Source: Pseudomonas sp. GD04091
GTDB taxonomy: Bacteria; Pseudomonadota; Gammaproteobacteria; Pseudomonadales; Pseudomonadaceae
Direction: 5' to 3'
NCBI RefSeq assembly: GCF_029836165.1
Contig: NZ_JAOEBG010000011.1
Location: forward strand, 1-64,000
DNA length: 64,000 bases
Position numbers and translations under genes: made by a program. Within the stretch, counting starts at the first letter, position 1, and each line of letters begins with the position of its first letter. The notes beneath the pieces were generated by a model. The model saw nothing but the letters and a program-made list of their open reading frames with translations. It was not told the origin of the DNA and did not search any database. Positions 9,939-18,453 of this stretch are shown one piece after another.

Positions 9939-11206
9939 AACGCGCAGCCAGGTACTTCAGTCGTCCCACCTTGCGTGCCGTGCTCGGGCGTGGACACCTG
10001 AGCGCTGCCTTGCTCGCCGCCGGGCTTGCCGGAGTTCTGGTGACGCTGCTTGGGGTGCTGGCGTTGCGCGTCTATGCCAACCACAACCTGCACCTGATCG
10101 CCCGCTCCATCACCTACACCGTCGAGGCCGCCGTGGTGTTCGACGACAGTGCCGCGGCTAACGAAGCGCTGGCGCTGATCGCCACCACCGAGGAGGTGGC
10201 CGATGCCAAGGTGTACGACAACGATGGCGACCTGCTCGCCCATTGGCAGCGCGAAGACCAGGGGCTGATCGCCCAGTTGCAGACGCAGGTGGCCCGCAGT
10301 CTGCTGGAAGAGCCGATCAGCATGCCGGTGCTGCACATGAGCCAGAAGGTCGGGCATATCGAGTTGACGGGGCAGGGCGGCAGCCTGGTGCGATTCCTGC
10401 TCAGCGGGCTGGTAGGCATCCTGATCTGCACTTTGCTCAGCGCCGGGCTGGCCTTGTACCTGTCACGTCGATTGTTCGGCGATATCATCCGGCCGCTGCG
10501 CAACCTGGCCAGCGTCGCCCACGCCGCGCGACGCGAGCGCAGCTTCGACCGGCGGGTGCCCGAGACGCAGATCGCCGAGCTCAACGAGCTGGGCAACGAC
10601 TTCAACGCGTTGCTCGATGAACTGGAGGCCTGGCACAGTCATTTGCAGAGCGAGAACGAAAGCCTCGCCCACCAGGCCAGCCACGACAGCCTCACCGGCC
10701 TGCCCAACCGCGCCTTCTTCGAGGGCCGGTTGAACCGTAGCCTGCGCAATGCCGCGCGCAATGACGATCATCTGGCGCTGTTGTTCCTCGACAGCGACCA
10801 CTTCAAACAGATCAACGACAGCCTTGGTCACGCGGTGGGTGACCAGGTGCTGGTGAGCGTTGCCAGCCGGGTGCGTGCGCAGCTGCGCGAGCATGACCTG
10901 GTGGCGCGGCTGGGCGGTGACGAATTCGCCGTGCTGCTGACCCCGTTGCATTCACGCGAGGATGCCCAGCGCATTGCCGAGAAGATCGTCGCCAGCATGA
11001 AGCTGCCGGTGCAGCTGGAGGATGGCACCAGCATCACCACCTCGCTGAGTGTCGGTATCGCCTATTACCCGGACGATGGCCACGACCCGGCCAGTCTGCT
11101 CAATGCCGCCGATGCGGCGATGTACCAGGCCAAGCGCAATCGCCGTGGCCATTGGCAAGTGGCGCAGCCGGAACGCTGTGCCACGGATGTGAAGAACAGG
11201 AGCTGA
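9935..11206 (+). CDS. yfiN: Membrane diguanylate cyclase YfiN/TpbB
   Basis: A 423-residue cyclase making c-di-GMP from two GTP. Order of parts: transmembrane helix about 24-46, a periplasmic sensor region to about 150, a second helix about 152-174, a HAMP-type linker (IIRPLRNLASVAHAAR), then a GGDEF domain starting at SHDSLTGLPNR. The active-site GGDEF is at 327-331 and an inhibitory-site RxxD (REHD) sits five residues before it, so the enzyme should be active and product-inhibited. It lies between yfiR and yfiB as in P. aeruginosa, where high output drives attachment and small-colony growth. Confidence 0.92.
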   Translation: MKRAARYFSRPTLRAVLGRGHLSAALLAAGLAGVLVTLLGVLALRVYANHNLHLIARSITYTVEAAVVFDDSAAANEALALIATTEEVADAKVYDNDGDLLAHWQREDQGLIAQLQTQVARSLLEEPISMPVLHMSQKVGHIELTGQGGSLVRFLLSGLVGILICTLLSAGLALYLSRRLFGDIIRPLRNLASVAHAARRERSFDRRVPETQIAELNELGNDFNALLDELEAWHSHLQSENESLAHQASHDSLTGLPNRAFFEGRLNRSLRNAARNDDHLALLFLDSDHFKQINDSLGHAVGDQVLVSVASRVRAQLREHDLVARLGGDEFAVLLTPLHSREDAQRIAEKIVASMKLPVQLEDGTSITTSLSVGIAYYPDDGHDPASLLNAADAAMYQAKRNRRGHWQVAQPERCATDVKNRS

Positions 11207-11209
11207 ACC

Positions 11210-11704
11210 GTGATCGACCGTTTGCTGCGTTTCCCGTTGCTTGCCCTGCTACTGACACTGCTGGCGCTGGCTGGTTGCCAGAGCGTGCCGCCCAAGGGCT
11301 TGACGCCCGAGCAGGTCGCCGTGCTCGAGCGTGAAGGTTTCTCGCCGACGGACGAGGGGTGGGCGTTCGATCTGTCCGGCAAAGTGCTGTTCGGCAGCGA
11401 CCTGGATAGCCTCAACCGCCAGAGCGAGGACATTGTCGAACGCATCGGCAAGGCGTTGCTGTCGGTGGATATCCAGCGGGTGCGTATCGACGGCCATGCC
11501 GATGCCTCGGGCAAGGCCGCCTACAACCAGCAACTGTCCGAGCGTCGTGCCCAGAGCGTGGCCCGCGCGCTGATCGGGATCGGCATGCAGCCGCAGAACA
11601 TCCAGACCCGCGGCATGGGCAGCAGCCAGCCGGTGGCCGACAACCGCACCAGCGCCGGACGTATGGAGAACCGACGGGTGTCGATCGTGGTGGCGTCGGA
11701 TTGA
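11210..11704 (+). CDS. yfiB: OmpA-family lipoprotein YfiB
   Basis: A 164-residue outer-membrane lipoprotein. A hydrophobic leader ends in lipobox LAGC (Cys about residue 23). The C-terminal OmpA/Pal-like peptidoglycan-binding domain carries IDGHADASG, QLSERRAQSVA and ENRRVSIV. In P. aeruginosa YfiB sequesters YfiR and thereby releases YfiN. The GTG start at 11210 follows an AGGAG at 7 bp spacing, 3 bp after the yfiN stop. It is the last gene of the operon and is followed by a REP-type hairpin. Confidence 0.92.
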   Translation: MIDRLLRFPLLALLLTLLALAGCQSVPPKGLTPEQVAVLEREGFSPTDEGWAFDLSGKVLFGSDLDSLNRQSEDIVERIGKALLSVDIQRVRIDGHADASGKAAYNQQLSERRAQSVARALIGIGMQPQNIQTRGMGSSQPVADNRTSAGRMENRRVSIVVASD

Positions 11705-11708
11705 TGCA

Positions 11709-11748
11709 CGTATCGCGGGGCAGAGCGGGCTTGCCCCGCGATGATACG
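11709..11748. repeat. REP-type palindrome between yfiB and a convergent LysR gene
   Basis: Inverted repeat with arms built on ATCGCGGGGC / GCCCCGCGAT around GCTT-type loop sequence. The core is the same as in the other REP elements here (23090, 31807, 36091). It lies between convergent genes, so it may also limit read-through. Confidence 0.7.
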
Positions 11749-11753
11749 CACGC

Positions 11754-12704
11754 TCAACCCTGAGCGAACTTCATCTCTCGGGTCTCGCCCATCAACAACG
11801 GCGCGTTGGCCTCGGTCACCTCGCGGATGTAATCCCACAGCAGGGTGATCCGCTTGAGCTTGCGCAGATCCTCCCGGCAGTACATCCAGAACTGCCGCGT
11901 CACCTCGATCTCCTCCGGCAGCACCGTCACCAGCCGAGGATCCTGCGCCGCGAGGAAGCACGGTAGGATCGCCAGCCCGCGCCCTTGCAGCGCCGCCGTG
12001 TACTGGGCGATCACGCTGGTGCTGCGCAGGTGGGCGTTGGCATTGGGGATCAGGTTGGCCAGGTACAGCAGCTCCGAGCTGAACGCCAGGTCATCGACGT
12101 AGCTGATGAATGGATGGCGCGCCAGGTCGGCGACCTCGCGGATCGGCGCGTGGCTGTCCAGGTAATCCTGGGTGGCGTACAGGCGCAGGCGGTAGTCGCA
12201 CAGCTTGCAGCACACGTAAGGCCCATGCTCGGGCCGCTCCAGGGCGATGACGATATCGGCCTCGCGCTTGGACAGGCTGATGAAGTGCGGCAACGGCAGG
12301 ATGTCCACCGAGATCGCCGGCCAGGCGTCGACGAAATGGCTGAGTTGCGGGGTCACGAAGAAGCTGCCGAATCCCTCGGTACAACCCATGCGCACATGCC
12401 CCGACAACGCCACGCCCGAGCCGGACACCTGTTCGCAGGCCATGTGCAGCGTGCTTTCGATCGACTCGGCGTAGCTCAGCAGGCGCAGGCCTTCGGCGGT
12501 GAGCACGAAGCCGTTGGTCCGCGACTTCTCGAACAGCAAAGTGCCCAGCGCCCCTTCCAGTGAGGCGATGCGCCGCGAGACCGTGGTGTAGTCCACGCCC
12601 AGGCGCTTGGCCGCACTGCTGGCCTTGCGGGTGCGCGCCACCTCAAGAAAGAACTTGAGGTCGTCCCAGTTCAGCGCGCTCAGGGAGGTGAGGTCTTTTT
12701 GCAT
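11754..12704 (-). CDS. LysR-family regulator divergent from mmsAB
   Basis: A 316-residue LysR-type regulator. The N-terminal winged HTH reads WDDLKFFLEVARTRKASSAAKRLGVDYTTVSRRIASLE, and a LysR substrate-binding domain follows. An alternative upstream start at 12746 would add 14 residues, but MQKDLTSLSALNWDD is the more typical N-terminus. It is divergent from mmsA, with 134 bp between the starts. That position suggests it senses a valine-pathway intermediate and controls mmsAB; this is inference. The P. aeruginosa regulator MmsR is of the AraC family, so the control protein differs here. Confidence 0.85.
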   Translation of the reverse strand: MQKDLTSLSALNWDDLKFFLEVARTRKASSAAKRLGVDYTTVSRRIASLEGALGTLLFEKSRTNGFVLTAEGLRLLSYAESIESTLHMACEQVSGSGVALSGHVRMGCTEGFGSFFVTPQLSHFVDAWPAISVDILPLPHFISLSKREADIVIALERPEHGPYVCCKLCDYRLRLYATQDYLDSHAPIREVADLARHPFISYVDDLAFSSELLYLANLIPNANAHLRSTSVIAQYTAALQGRGLAILPCFLAAQDPRLVTVLPEEIEVTRQFWMYCREDLRKLKRITLLWDYIREVTEANAPLLMGETREMKFAQG

Positions 12705-12813
12705 GATGATCCGGATTTTTTGTGCATTCTTGTTGGATGTTTGCACATCTATACTCGATCTCAGCCCCTACACGCCACCCCGTGTCCATTCCGGGCGCAG
12801 GCGTCTTCGTTCC

Positions 12814-12821
12814 GACAATAA
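12814..12821 (+). promoter_or_regulatory. Hfq/Crc-type A-rich motif before mmsA
   Basis: GACAATAA matches the CA motif AACAANAA at seven of eight positions. It sits just before the SD (AAGGAG) and 17 bp before the mmsA ATG, where Hfq/Crc binding would block ribosome entry. It suggests catabolite repression of valine catabolism. Confidence 0.4.
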
Positions 12822-12838
12822 TTCCAAGGAGAGCGCAG

Positions 12839-14365
12839 ATGAACGCACCGCACACCCCCGACCAGACCAAGGTCGAGCAGGTCAAGCTGCTGATCGACGG
12901 CCAGTGGGTCGAGTCGAAGACCACCGAATGGCGCGATATCGTCAACCCGGCGACCCAGCAAGTGCTGGCGCGGGTGCCGTTCGCCACCGTCGAGGAAGTG
13001 AACGCCGCCGTGGCCGCCGCCGAGCGCGCCTTCAAGACCTGGCGCGACACGCCGATCGGCGCGCGCATGCGCATCATGCTCAAGCTGCAGGCATTGATCC
13101 GCGAACACAGCAAGCGCATTGCCGTGACCCTCAGCGCCGAGCAGGGCAAGACCATCGCCGACGCTGAGGGCGATATCTTCCGTGGCCTGGAAGTGGTCGA
13201 GCACGCCGCCTCCATCGGCACCCTGCAGATGGGCGAGTTCGCCGAGAACGTCGCCGGCGGTGTCGACACCTACACTTTGCGTCAGCCGATCGGCGTCTGC
13301 GCCGGCATCACCCCGTTCAACTTCCCGGCGATGATCCCGCTGTGGATGTTCCCGATGGCCATCGTCTGCGGCAACACCTTCGTGCTCAAGCCATCCGAGC
13401 AGGACCCGCTGTCGACCATGATGCTGGTCGAGCTGGCGCTGGAGGCCGGTATCCCGGCCGGCGTGCTCAACGTGGTGCACGGCGGCAAGCAGGTGGTCGA
13501 CGCGATCTGCACCCACAAGGACATCAAGGCGATCTCGTTCGTCGGCTCGACCGAGGTCGGCACCCATGTCTACAACCTGGGCAGCCAGCACGGCAAGCGC
13601 GTGCAGTCGATGATGGGCGCCAAGAACCACGCCGTGGTGCTGCCCGACGCCAACCGCACCCAGACCATCAACGCCCTGGTCGGCGCCGCGTTCGGCGCGG
13701 CCGGCCAGCGTTGCATGGCCACTTCGGTGGCGGTGCTGGTGGGCAAGGCTCGCGAATGGCTGCCGGATATCAAGGACGCGGCGAGCAAGCTCAAGGTCAA
13801 CGCCGGCAATGAGCCGGGCACCGATGTCGGCCCGGTGGTCTCCAAGCGCGCCAAGGAGCGGGTGTTGGGCCTGATCGAGAGCGGCATCAAGGAAGGCGCC
13901 AGGCTCGAACTGGACGGTCGCGACGTGAAGGTGCCGGGCTACGAGCAGGGCAACTTCGTCGGCCCGACCCTGTTCTCCGGCGTGCGCACCGACATGCAGG
14001 TGTACACCCAGGAAATCTTCGGCCCGGTGCTGGTCACCCTCGAGGTCGACACCCTCGATGAGGCCATCGCCCTGGTCAACGCCAACCCGTTCGGCAACGG
14101 CACCGGCTTGTTCACCCAGAGCGGCGCGGCGGCGCGCAAGTTCCAGAGCGAGATCGACATCGGCCAGGTCGGCATCAATATCCCGATCCCGGTGCCGGTG
14201 CCATTCTTCAGCTTCACCGGTTCGCGCGGCTCGAAGCTCGGCGACCTCGGCCCCTACGGCAAGCAAGTGGTGCAGTTCTACACTCAGACCAAGACCGTCA
14301 CCGCCCGCTGGTTCGATGACGACAGCGTCAATGACGGTGTGAACACCACCATCAGCCTGCGCTAA
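12839..14365 (+). CDS. mmsA: Methylmalonate-semialdehyde dehydrogenase (CoA-acylating)
   Basis: A 508-residue aldehyde dehydrogenase that converts methylmalonate semialdehyde (from valine) or malonate semialdehyde plus CoA and NAD+ into propionyl-CoA or acetyl-CoA, releasing CO2. The catalytic Cys is at residue 292 in GQRCMA, and the family signature [16 protein letters not shown] is present. The start at 12839 is supported by AAGGAG upstream. The frame is open from 12722, but that part overlaps the promoter region. mmsB follows after 10 bp, forming the mmsAB operon. Confidence 0.96.
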   Translation: MNAPHTPDQTKVEQVKLLIDGQWVESKTTEWRDIVNPATQQVLARVPFATVEEVNAAVAAAERAFKTWRDTPIGARMRIMLKLQALIREHSKRIAVTLSAEQGKTIADAEGDIFRGLEVVEHAASIGTLQMGEFAENVAGGVDTYTLRQPIGVCAGITPFNFPAMIPLWMFPMAIVCGNTFVLKPSEQDPLSTMMLVELALEAGIPAGVLNVVHGGKQVVDAICTHKDIKAISFVGSTEVGTHVYNLGSQHGKRVQSMMGAKNHAVVLPDANRTQTINALVGAAFGAAGQRCMATSVAVLVGKAREWLPDIKDAASKLKVNAGNEPGTDVGPVVSKRAKERVLGLIESGIKEGARLELDGRDVKVPGYEQGNFVGPTLFSGVRTDMQVYTQEIFGPVLVTLEVDTLDEAIALVNANPFGNGTGLFTQSGAAARKFQSEIDIGQVGINIPIPVPVPFFSFTGSRGSKLGDLGPYGKQVVQFYTQTKTVTARWFDDDSVNDGVNTTISLR

Positions 14366-14375
14366 GGAGTTCGTC

Positions 14376-15266
14376 ATGCGTATCGCATTCATCGGCCTGG
14401 GCAACATGGGCGCGCCCATGGCCCGCAACCTGATCAAGGCCGGGCATCAACTGAACCTGTTCGACCTGAACAAGACCGTGCTGGCAGAGCTCGCCGAGCT
14501 GGGCGGCCAGGTCAGCACTTCGCCGAAAGACGCCGCCGCCAACAGCGAGCTGGTGATCACCATGCTGCCGGCCGCCGCCCATGTGCGCGGCGTGTACCTG
14601 GATGAAGAAACCGGCGTGCTGGCCGGCATCCGCCCCGGCACCCCGACCGTGGACTGCAGCACCATCGACCCGCAAACCGCCCGTGACGTTTCCAAGGCCG
14701 CGCAGGCCAAGGGCATCGACATGGGCGATGCGCCGGTTTCCGGCGGTACCGGCGGCGCGGCGGCCGGGACCCTGACCTTCATGGTCGGTGCCAGCGCCGA
14801 GCTGTTCGCCACCCTCAAGCCGGTGCTGGAGCAGATGGGGCGCAATATCGTGCACTGTGGCGAGGTCGGCACCGGCCAGATCGCCAAGATCTGCAACAAC
14901 CTGCTGCTGGGCATCTCGATGATCGGCGTGTCCGAGGCCATGGCCCTGGGTAATGCGCTGGGCATCGACACCCAGGTGCTGGCCAGGATCATCAACAGCT
15001 CGACCGGGCGTTGCTGGAGTTCGGATACCTACAACCCCTGGCCGGGCATCATCGAGACCGCTCCGGCGTCGCGTGGCTATACCGGCGGCTTCGGCGCCGA
15101 GCTGATGCTCAAGGACCTGGGGCTGGCCACCGAGGCGGCGCGTCAGGCGCACCAGCCGGTGATTCTCGGCGCCGTGGCCCAGCAGCTGTACCAGGCGATG
15201 AGCCTGCGCGGCGAGGGTGGCAAGGATTTCTCGGCGATCGTCGAGGGGTATCGCAAGAAGGATTGA
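14376..15266 (+). CDS. mmsB: 3-hydroxyisobutyrate dehydrogenase
   Basis: A 296-residue NAD+-dependent beta-hydroxyacid dehydrogenase that oxidises 3-hydroxyisobutyrate to methylmalonate semialdehyde, the substrate of MmsA. It has the Rossmann start IAFIGLGNMGAPMARNL, the substrate loop APVSGGTGGAAAGTL (about residues 120-134) and the catalytic Lys in GQIAKICNN. SD TAAGGAG precedes the ATG. Length and motifs are as expected for the family. Confidence 0.96.
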   Translation: MRIAFIGLGNMGAPMARNLIKAGHQLNLFDLNKTVLAELAELGGQVSTSPKDAAANSELVITMLPAAAHVRGVYLDEETGVLAGIRPGTPTVDCSTIDPQTARDVSKAAQAKGIDMGDAPVSGGTGGAAAGTLTFMVGASAELFATLKPVLEQMGRNIVHCGEVGTGQIAKICNNLLLGISMIGVSEAMALGNALGIDTQVLARIINSSTGRCWSSDTYNPWPGIIETAPASRGYTGGFGAELMLKDLGLATEAARQAHQPVILGAVAQQLYQAMSLRGEGGKDFSAIVEGYRKKD

Positions 15267-15281
15267 CGAGCGAGTGGGATT

Positions 15282-15354
15282 GATCGCGGGCCGGGTGGCC
15301 TTCCCTCTGTAACTGCGCACCAGAGGGAAGGGCGCTTGCCCCGCGATTTTTTTT
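15282..15354 (+). terminator. Long hairpin with T-run after mmsB
   Basis: An outer REP-like pair (ATCGCGGG / CCCCGCGAT) encloses a strong inner stem CCTTCCCTCTG / CAGAGGGAAGG. Eight T residues follow at 15347-15354, as expected of an intrinsic terminator for mmsAB. Confidence 0.75.
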
Positions 15355-15409
15355 GCCCGCTCGATTCATCAGGCACCGCCTGAACCTGTGCGAGCGGGTC
15401 AAATCCTGA

Positions 15410-15754
15410 TCAGGCGAAGACGAAGTACTTGCGCACCGTCTCGACCACTTCCCAGGTGCCTTTCATTCCCGGTTCGATCACGAACACGTCGCCCGCTTTC
15501 AGGTGTTTCGGCTCCTCGCCGTGCGGGGTGACGATGCAGTAACCATCGAGGAAGTGGCAATACTCCCACTTCTCGTAGTTGACCTCGAACTTGCCCGGTG
15601 TGCAGATCCAGGTGCCCATGATCTTGCTGCCGTCGGCGGACAGATAGGCATTGAGGTTGACGGTGTGTGGGTCGCCGCCGATGCGCTTCCACTTGGTCGC
15701 GTCGACCACCGGGGTCGGGCAGGTTTCGCGCAGGACGGTGATGAAATCGGACAT
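15410..15754 (-). CDS. Small cupin-fold protein
   Basis: A 114-residue single-domain protein of the type often annotated as a cupin with ethanolamine-utilisation-like fold. The C-terminal half reads as a cupin core (HFLDGYCIVTPHGEEPKHLKAGDVFVIEPGMKGTWEVVE). The start at 15754 gives MSDFITVLRETCPTP. The metal-binding His pattern is incomplete, so enzymatic activity is uncertain. It stands alone, convergent with mmsB and 89 bp downstream of the AadA-like gene. No specific role can be assigned. Confidence 0.75.
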   Translation of the reverse strand: MSDFITVLRETCPTPVVDATKWKRIGGDPHTVNLNAYLSADGSKIMGTWICTPGKFEVNYEKWEYCHFLDGYCIVTPHGEEPKHLKAGDVFVIEPGMKGTWEVVETVRKYFVFA

Positions 15755-15843
15755 GGCGTGGCTCCAGGTGAGGTGACGCATCACCATAGGGCCATCGCCC
15801 GGCAGGCAGTTGCCTGGGTTCGACACCCAGCTGTCTGCGCGCG

Positions 15844-16608
15844 CTATGCCGGCATGTGCGTCTTGCAGTAGTGGATGAAGTCGGCGACCTGCCCAGGCCA
15901 CTCTCCCAGGCGTTCGGCAGCCTTGCCCAGGTAGGCGTCGCGGGCGTTCGCGAGCACCGGGCGATGGATTTCCGGCAGGCGCTGAAGCAACCATTCGGCG
16001 GCGATGCTCTTGGCCGCGATCTCGCCGGTCGCCAGGCTGTACCAGATGCGCGCCAGGGCAAGGACCACGGTGCGCTCGTCGCCGGTCCAGTCCTCGGGGC
16101 CATTCCATTGCGCGAGGGTGTCGTGGAACGCCTGTGCAAGGTCGGCGCGTGGTATCGGCTCGAAGCACTCTGCGGCGGCGGGGCCGAGCAGGCTGATGCT
16201 GTGCTGGCGCGCCTTGGTCAGCAGAATGGCCAGGTCGGGGTCGAGCAGGGGAGCCTCGAAATCGCCGGCCAGCAAGGGTTCGCGCAACCATTCGCCAAAT
16301 TGCAGCTCACGACGGGCCGGATAGCGCCATGGATGAATGTCGGCGTGCACCAGCACGGTCACTTCGAGCGCTCGCCGGTCGGGGCGGGTGCCAGGAGGTG
16401 CCGAGATGGCGAGCAGGTCGAGCATCAGCGTCCGACGCGTTGCCCCATCCAACGGTTGCGCCACGGTCACCAGCAGGTCGAGGTCGCTCTCGGGCTTCAG
16501 GCCACCGGCTACTGCCGAGCCATAGAGATGGATCGCCTGCAGCTGGTCACCCAGGAGACGGGCGAGCAGTTGCTGGGCGGCGCGCAGTTGCGGGTCGATC
16601 GATGGCAT
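15844..16608 (-). CDS. AadA-like aminoglycoside nucleotidyltransferase
   Basis: A 254-residue protein of the ANT(3'')/AadA family, which adenylylates streptomycin or spectinomycin. The nucleotidyltransferase signature is LYGSAVAGGLKPESDLDLLV (about residues 28-47), with GS and the metal-binding DxD pair. The C-terminal helical domain common to AadA proteins follows (WTGDERTVVLALARIWYSL). The start at 16608 has AGGGA 8 bp upstream; the frame is open to 16749. No attC site, integrase or mobile element is nearby and codon use matches the neighbours, so it is a resident chromosomal gene, not a cassette. Whether it modifies drugs is not known. Confidence 0.82.
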   Translation of the reverse strand: MPSIDPQLRAAQQLLARLLGDQLQAIHLYGSAVAGGLKPESDLDLLVTVAQPLDGATRRTLMLDLLAISAPPGTRPDRRALEVTVLVHADIHPWRYPARRELQFGEWLREPLLAGDFEAPLLDPDLAILLTKARQHSISLLGPAAAECFEPIPRADLAQAFHDTLAQWNGPEDWTGDERTVVLALARIWYSLATGEIAAKSIAAEWLLQRLPEIHRPVLANARDAYLGKAAERLGEWPGQVADFIHYCKTHMPA

Positions 16609-16783
16609 GTCGAATTCCCTGTCTTGCCGAGGCATGGGGCGATTGTGGGGACGCAGGGCTGGCTGCGGCAAGGGCCACTTTCCTGCGTGTGAACCCGCGA
16701 CATCTTGCGACATGCGGAAAAAATGCCGCTTGTCGGCGTGGGTGTGCATCGTGTGTATTTGGCATGGTTTTCACTCATTTTGA

Positions 16784-16798
16784 TGTGTACGCTACACA
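16784..16798. promoter_or_regulatory. Candidate HicB operator
   Basis: Perfect dyad TGTGTA-CGC-TACACA 22 bp before the hicA start. A further GTGTGTA half-site lies at 16751-16757. HicB has a ribbon-helix-helix C-terminus and such pairs usually bind a dyad at their own promoter. Confidence 0.5.
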
Positions 16799-16820
16799 CC
16801 ACCTGCCAAAGGAATGATGA

Positions 16821-17003
16821 ATGCGCAGCAGGGACGTTATCCAGCTCATCGAGGCGGATGGGTGGTACGAAGTGGACGTGAAAGGAAGCCACCATCAGTT
16901 CAGGCACCCATTCAAGCGAGGTCGGGTGACGGTGCCTCACCCGAAAAGCGATCTGCCCCGGGGCACGGTGCACAGCCTATTGAAACAGGCAGGCCTGAAA
17001 TGA
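16821..17003 (+). CDS. hicA: HicA-family toxin (mRNA interferase)
   Basis: A 60-residue type II toxin with a double-stranded-RNA-binding-like fold. The N-terminal MRSRDVIQLIEADGW and the block KGSHHQFRHP (catalytic His about residue 24) followed by VTVPHPKSDLP are classic HicA. It would cleave mRNA when not bound by HicB. SD AAGGA lies upstream. The HicB gene starts 57 bp downstream. Confidence 0.93.
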   Translation: MRSRDVIQLIEADGWYEVDVKGSHHQFRHPFKRGRVTVPHPKSDLPRGTVHSLLKQAGLK

Positions 17004-17059
17004 GGCCGGTAGCGTTGGCCGGGTGGTCCTGGCGACTCGAACTCCCATGGAGACAAGCG

Positions 17060-17467
17060 ATGAAATTCCCAGTTGTGCTGCACAAGGACGAAGGTTCGGA
17101 CTACGGCGTGAGCGTGCCTGACGTGCCCGGCTGCTTCTCGGCCGGCGCCAGCGTCTCCCAGGCGCTGGAGAATGTTCAGGAAGCCCTGGCGCTGCATTTC
17201 GAAGGGCTGGTGGCCGATGGCGAGCCGCTGCCACAGGCGCAGGAAGTGGATGTGCATCTGGAGAATCCCGACTACTCGGGCGGGATCTGGGCGGTGGTGG
17301 ATTTCGACGTGACCCCGTACCTGGGCAAGGCGGTACGCTTCAATGCCACGCTGCCGGAGAACCTGCTGCAGCGCATCGACGAGAAGGTGAAGCGCGATCA
17401 CCGCTATGCCTCGCGCTCCGGCTTCCTGGCCTCGGCGGCGCTGCGCGAACTGGCCGTGGGTCACTGA
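17060..17467 (+). CDS. hicB: HicB-family antitoxin
   Basis: A 135-residue HicB. The N-terminal half is a partial RNase H-like fold (YGVSVPDVPGCFSAGASVSQALENVQEALA) and the C-terminal part (PENLLQRIDEKVKRDHRYASRSGFLASAALREL) is a ribbon-helix-helix DNA-binding segment. It neutralises HicA and represses the pair. The frame is open from 16814, but the ATG at 17060 gives the family N-terminus MKFPVVLHKDEGSDYGV, with GGAGA upstream. Toxin-first order is normal for HicAB. Confidence 0.93.
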   Translation: MKFPVVLHKDEGSDYGVSVPDVPGCFSAGASVSQALENVQEALALHFEGLVADGEPLPQAQEVDVHLENPDYSGGIWAVVDFDVTPYLGKAVRFNATLPENLLQRIDEKVKRDHRYASRSGFLASAALRELAVGH

Positions 17468-17488
17468 GCCCCGCAGCCCTGTCCTGTT

Positions 17489-18376
17489 TCAGGCGGGGCT
17501 GCTCAACCGATCGACCAGCAGCGCGGCGTAACCTGGCAAGGCCGCGAAATCCCGGGCGCACAGCAGCAAACGCCGATTCGCCCAGCCTTCCTGCAAGGCG
17601 AACCTGCGCAGCGGCAGCAGGCCCTCCCAGCGTCGCGCCGCTGCCAGTGGCACCACGCCAACCCCGGCCCCCCCGGCAACCATCCTGATCACCCCATCGA
17701 AGCCTTCGGCGCGAACGCGCACCTGCATGCGGCGCCCAAGGTGCAAGGCCTGTTCCTCCAGATGCAACGCCAGGGCGCTGTCGGCGCCCAGGCCCACATG
17801 GCCGTAAGCCAGGCTGGCGCTGAAGTCCGGGGTGCCGATGTCGCCCAGCGGATGCCCATCCGGCATCACCAGCACCAGTGGGTCATCGCGAAACGGTCGG
17901 GTCTGCAGGTGCTCGATGGGGGCGGCGCTCGAGACGACGCCAAGGTCCGCCATACCCTCGGTGATCGCCTGGACGATGCGCAGGCTCGGCAGTTCCTGGA
18001 CGTCGATGCTGACGGCGGGATGTTCGGCCAGGTAGCCGGCCAGCAGTTCCGGCAGGTATTCGGTCAGCGCCGCCGTGTTGCACAACAGGCGTACCTGGCC
18101 TTGCTGGCCCTGGGCGTACTGCCCCAGGTCGTATTGCAGGCGATCGACCTGCTGGGTGATCAGCCGGGCATGTTGCAACAGTGCCTGGCCGGCGGGGGTT
18201 GGTTGCACGCCCCGGCGGTTGCGTTCGAGCAGGGGGATGCCCAGGGACGCTTCCATGGCGCGTATGCGGGCACTGGCCGCCGGCAGCGACAGATGGCTGC
18301 GCCGGGCGCCCGCGGTGATGTTCCCGCACTCGAGGGTGTGCCGGAAGAGCTTGAGGTCGGTCAGGTCGAAGTGCAT
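17489..18376 (-). CDS. LysR-family regulator divergent from a TauE/SafE permease
   Basis: A 295-residue LysR-type regulator: N-terminal HTH MHFDLTDLKLFRHTLECGNITAGA..., then a periplasmic-binding-like effector domain. A GTG/ATG upstream at 18394 would add six residues. It is divergent from the TauE/SafE gene with about 77 bp between starts, so it probably controls that transporter and itself. The effector cannot be told from sequence. Confidence 0.85.
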   Translation of the reverse strand: MHFDLTDLKLFRHTLECGNITAGARRSHLSLPAASARIRAMEASLGIPLLERNRRGVQPTPAGQALLQHARLITQQVDRLQYDLGQYAQGQQGQVRLLCNTAALTEYLPELLAGYLAEHPAVSIDVQELPSLRIVQAITEGMADLGVVSSAAPIEHLQTRPFRDDPLVLVMPDGHPLGDIGTPDFSASLAYGHVGLGADSALALHLEEQALHLGRRMQVRVRAEGFDGVIRMVAGGAGVGVVPLAAARRWEGLLPLRRFALQEGWANRRLLLCARDFAALPGYAALLVDRLSSPA

Positions 18377-18453
18377 CTGCCTCTGTCCATGCAAGAGCCT
18401 GGCTGAGTATATGGCAGATTTTCAGCCGGTCGGCAGCGCGTCAGGATGGGCCC

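Noticed and set aside
15844..17467. A mobile resistance island (AadA-like gene plus toxin-antitoxin)
   Set aside because: No integrase, transposase, attC site, direct repeats or composition change was seen, so mobility is not supported.
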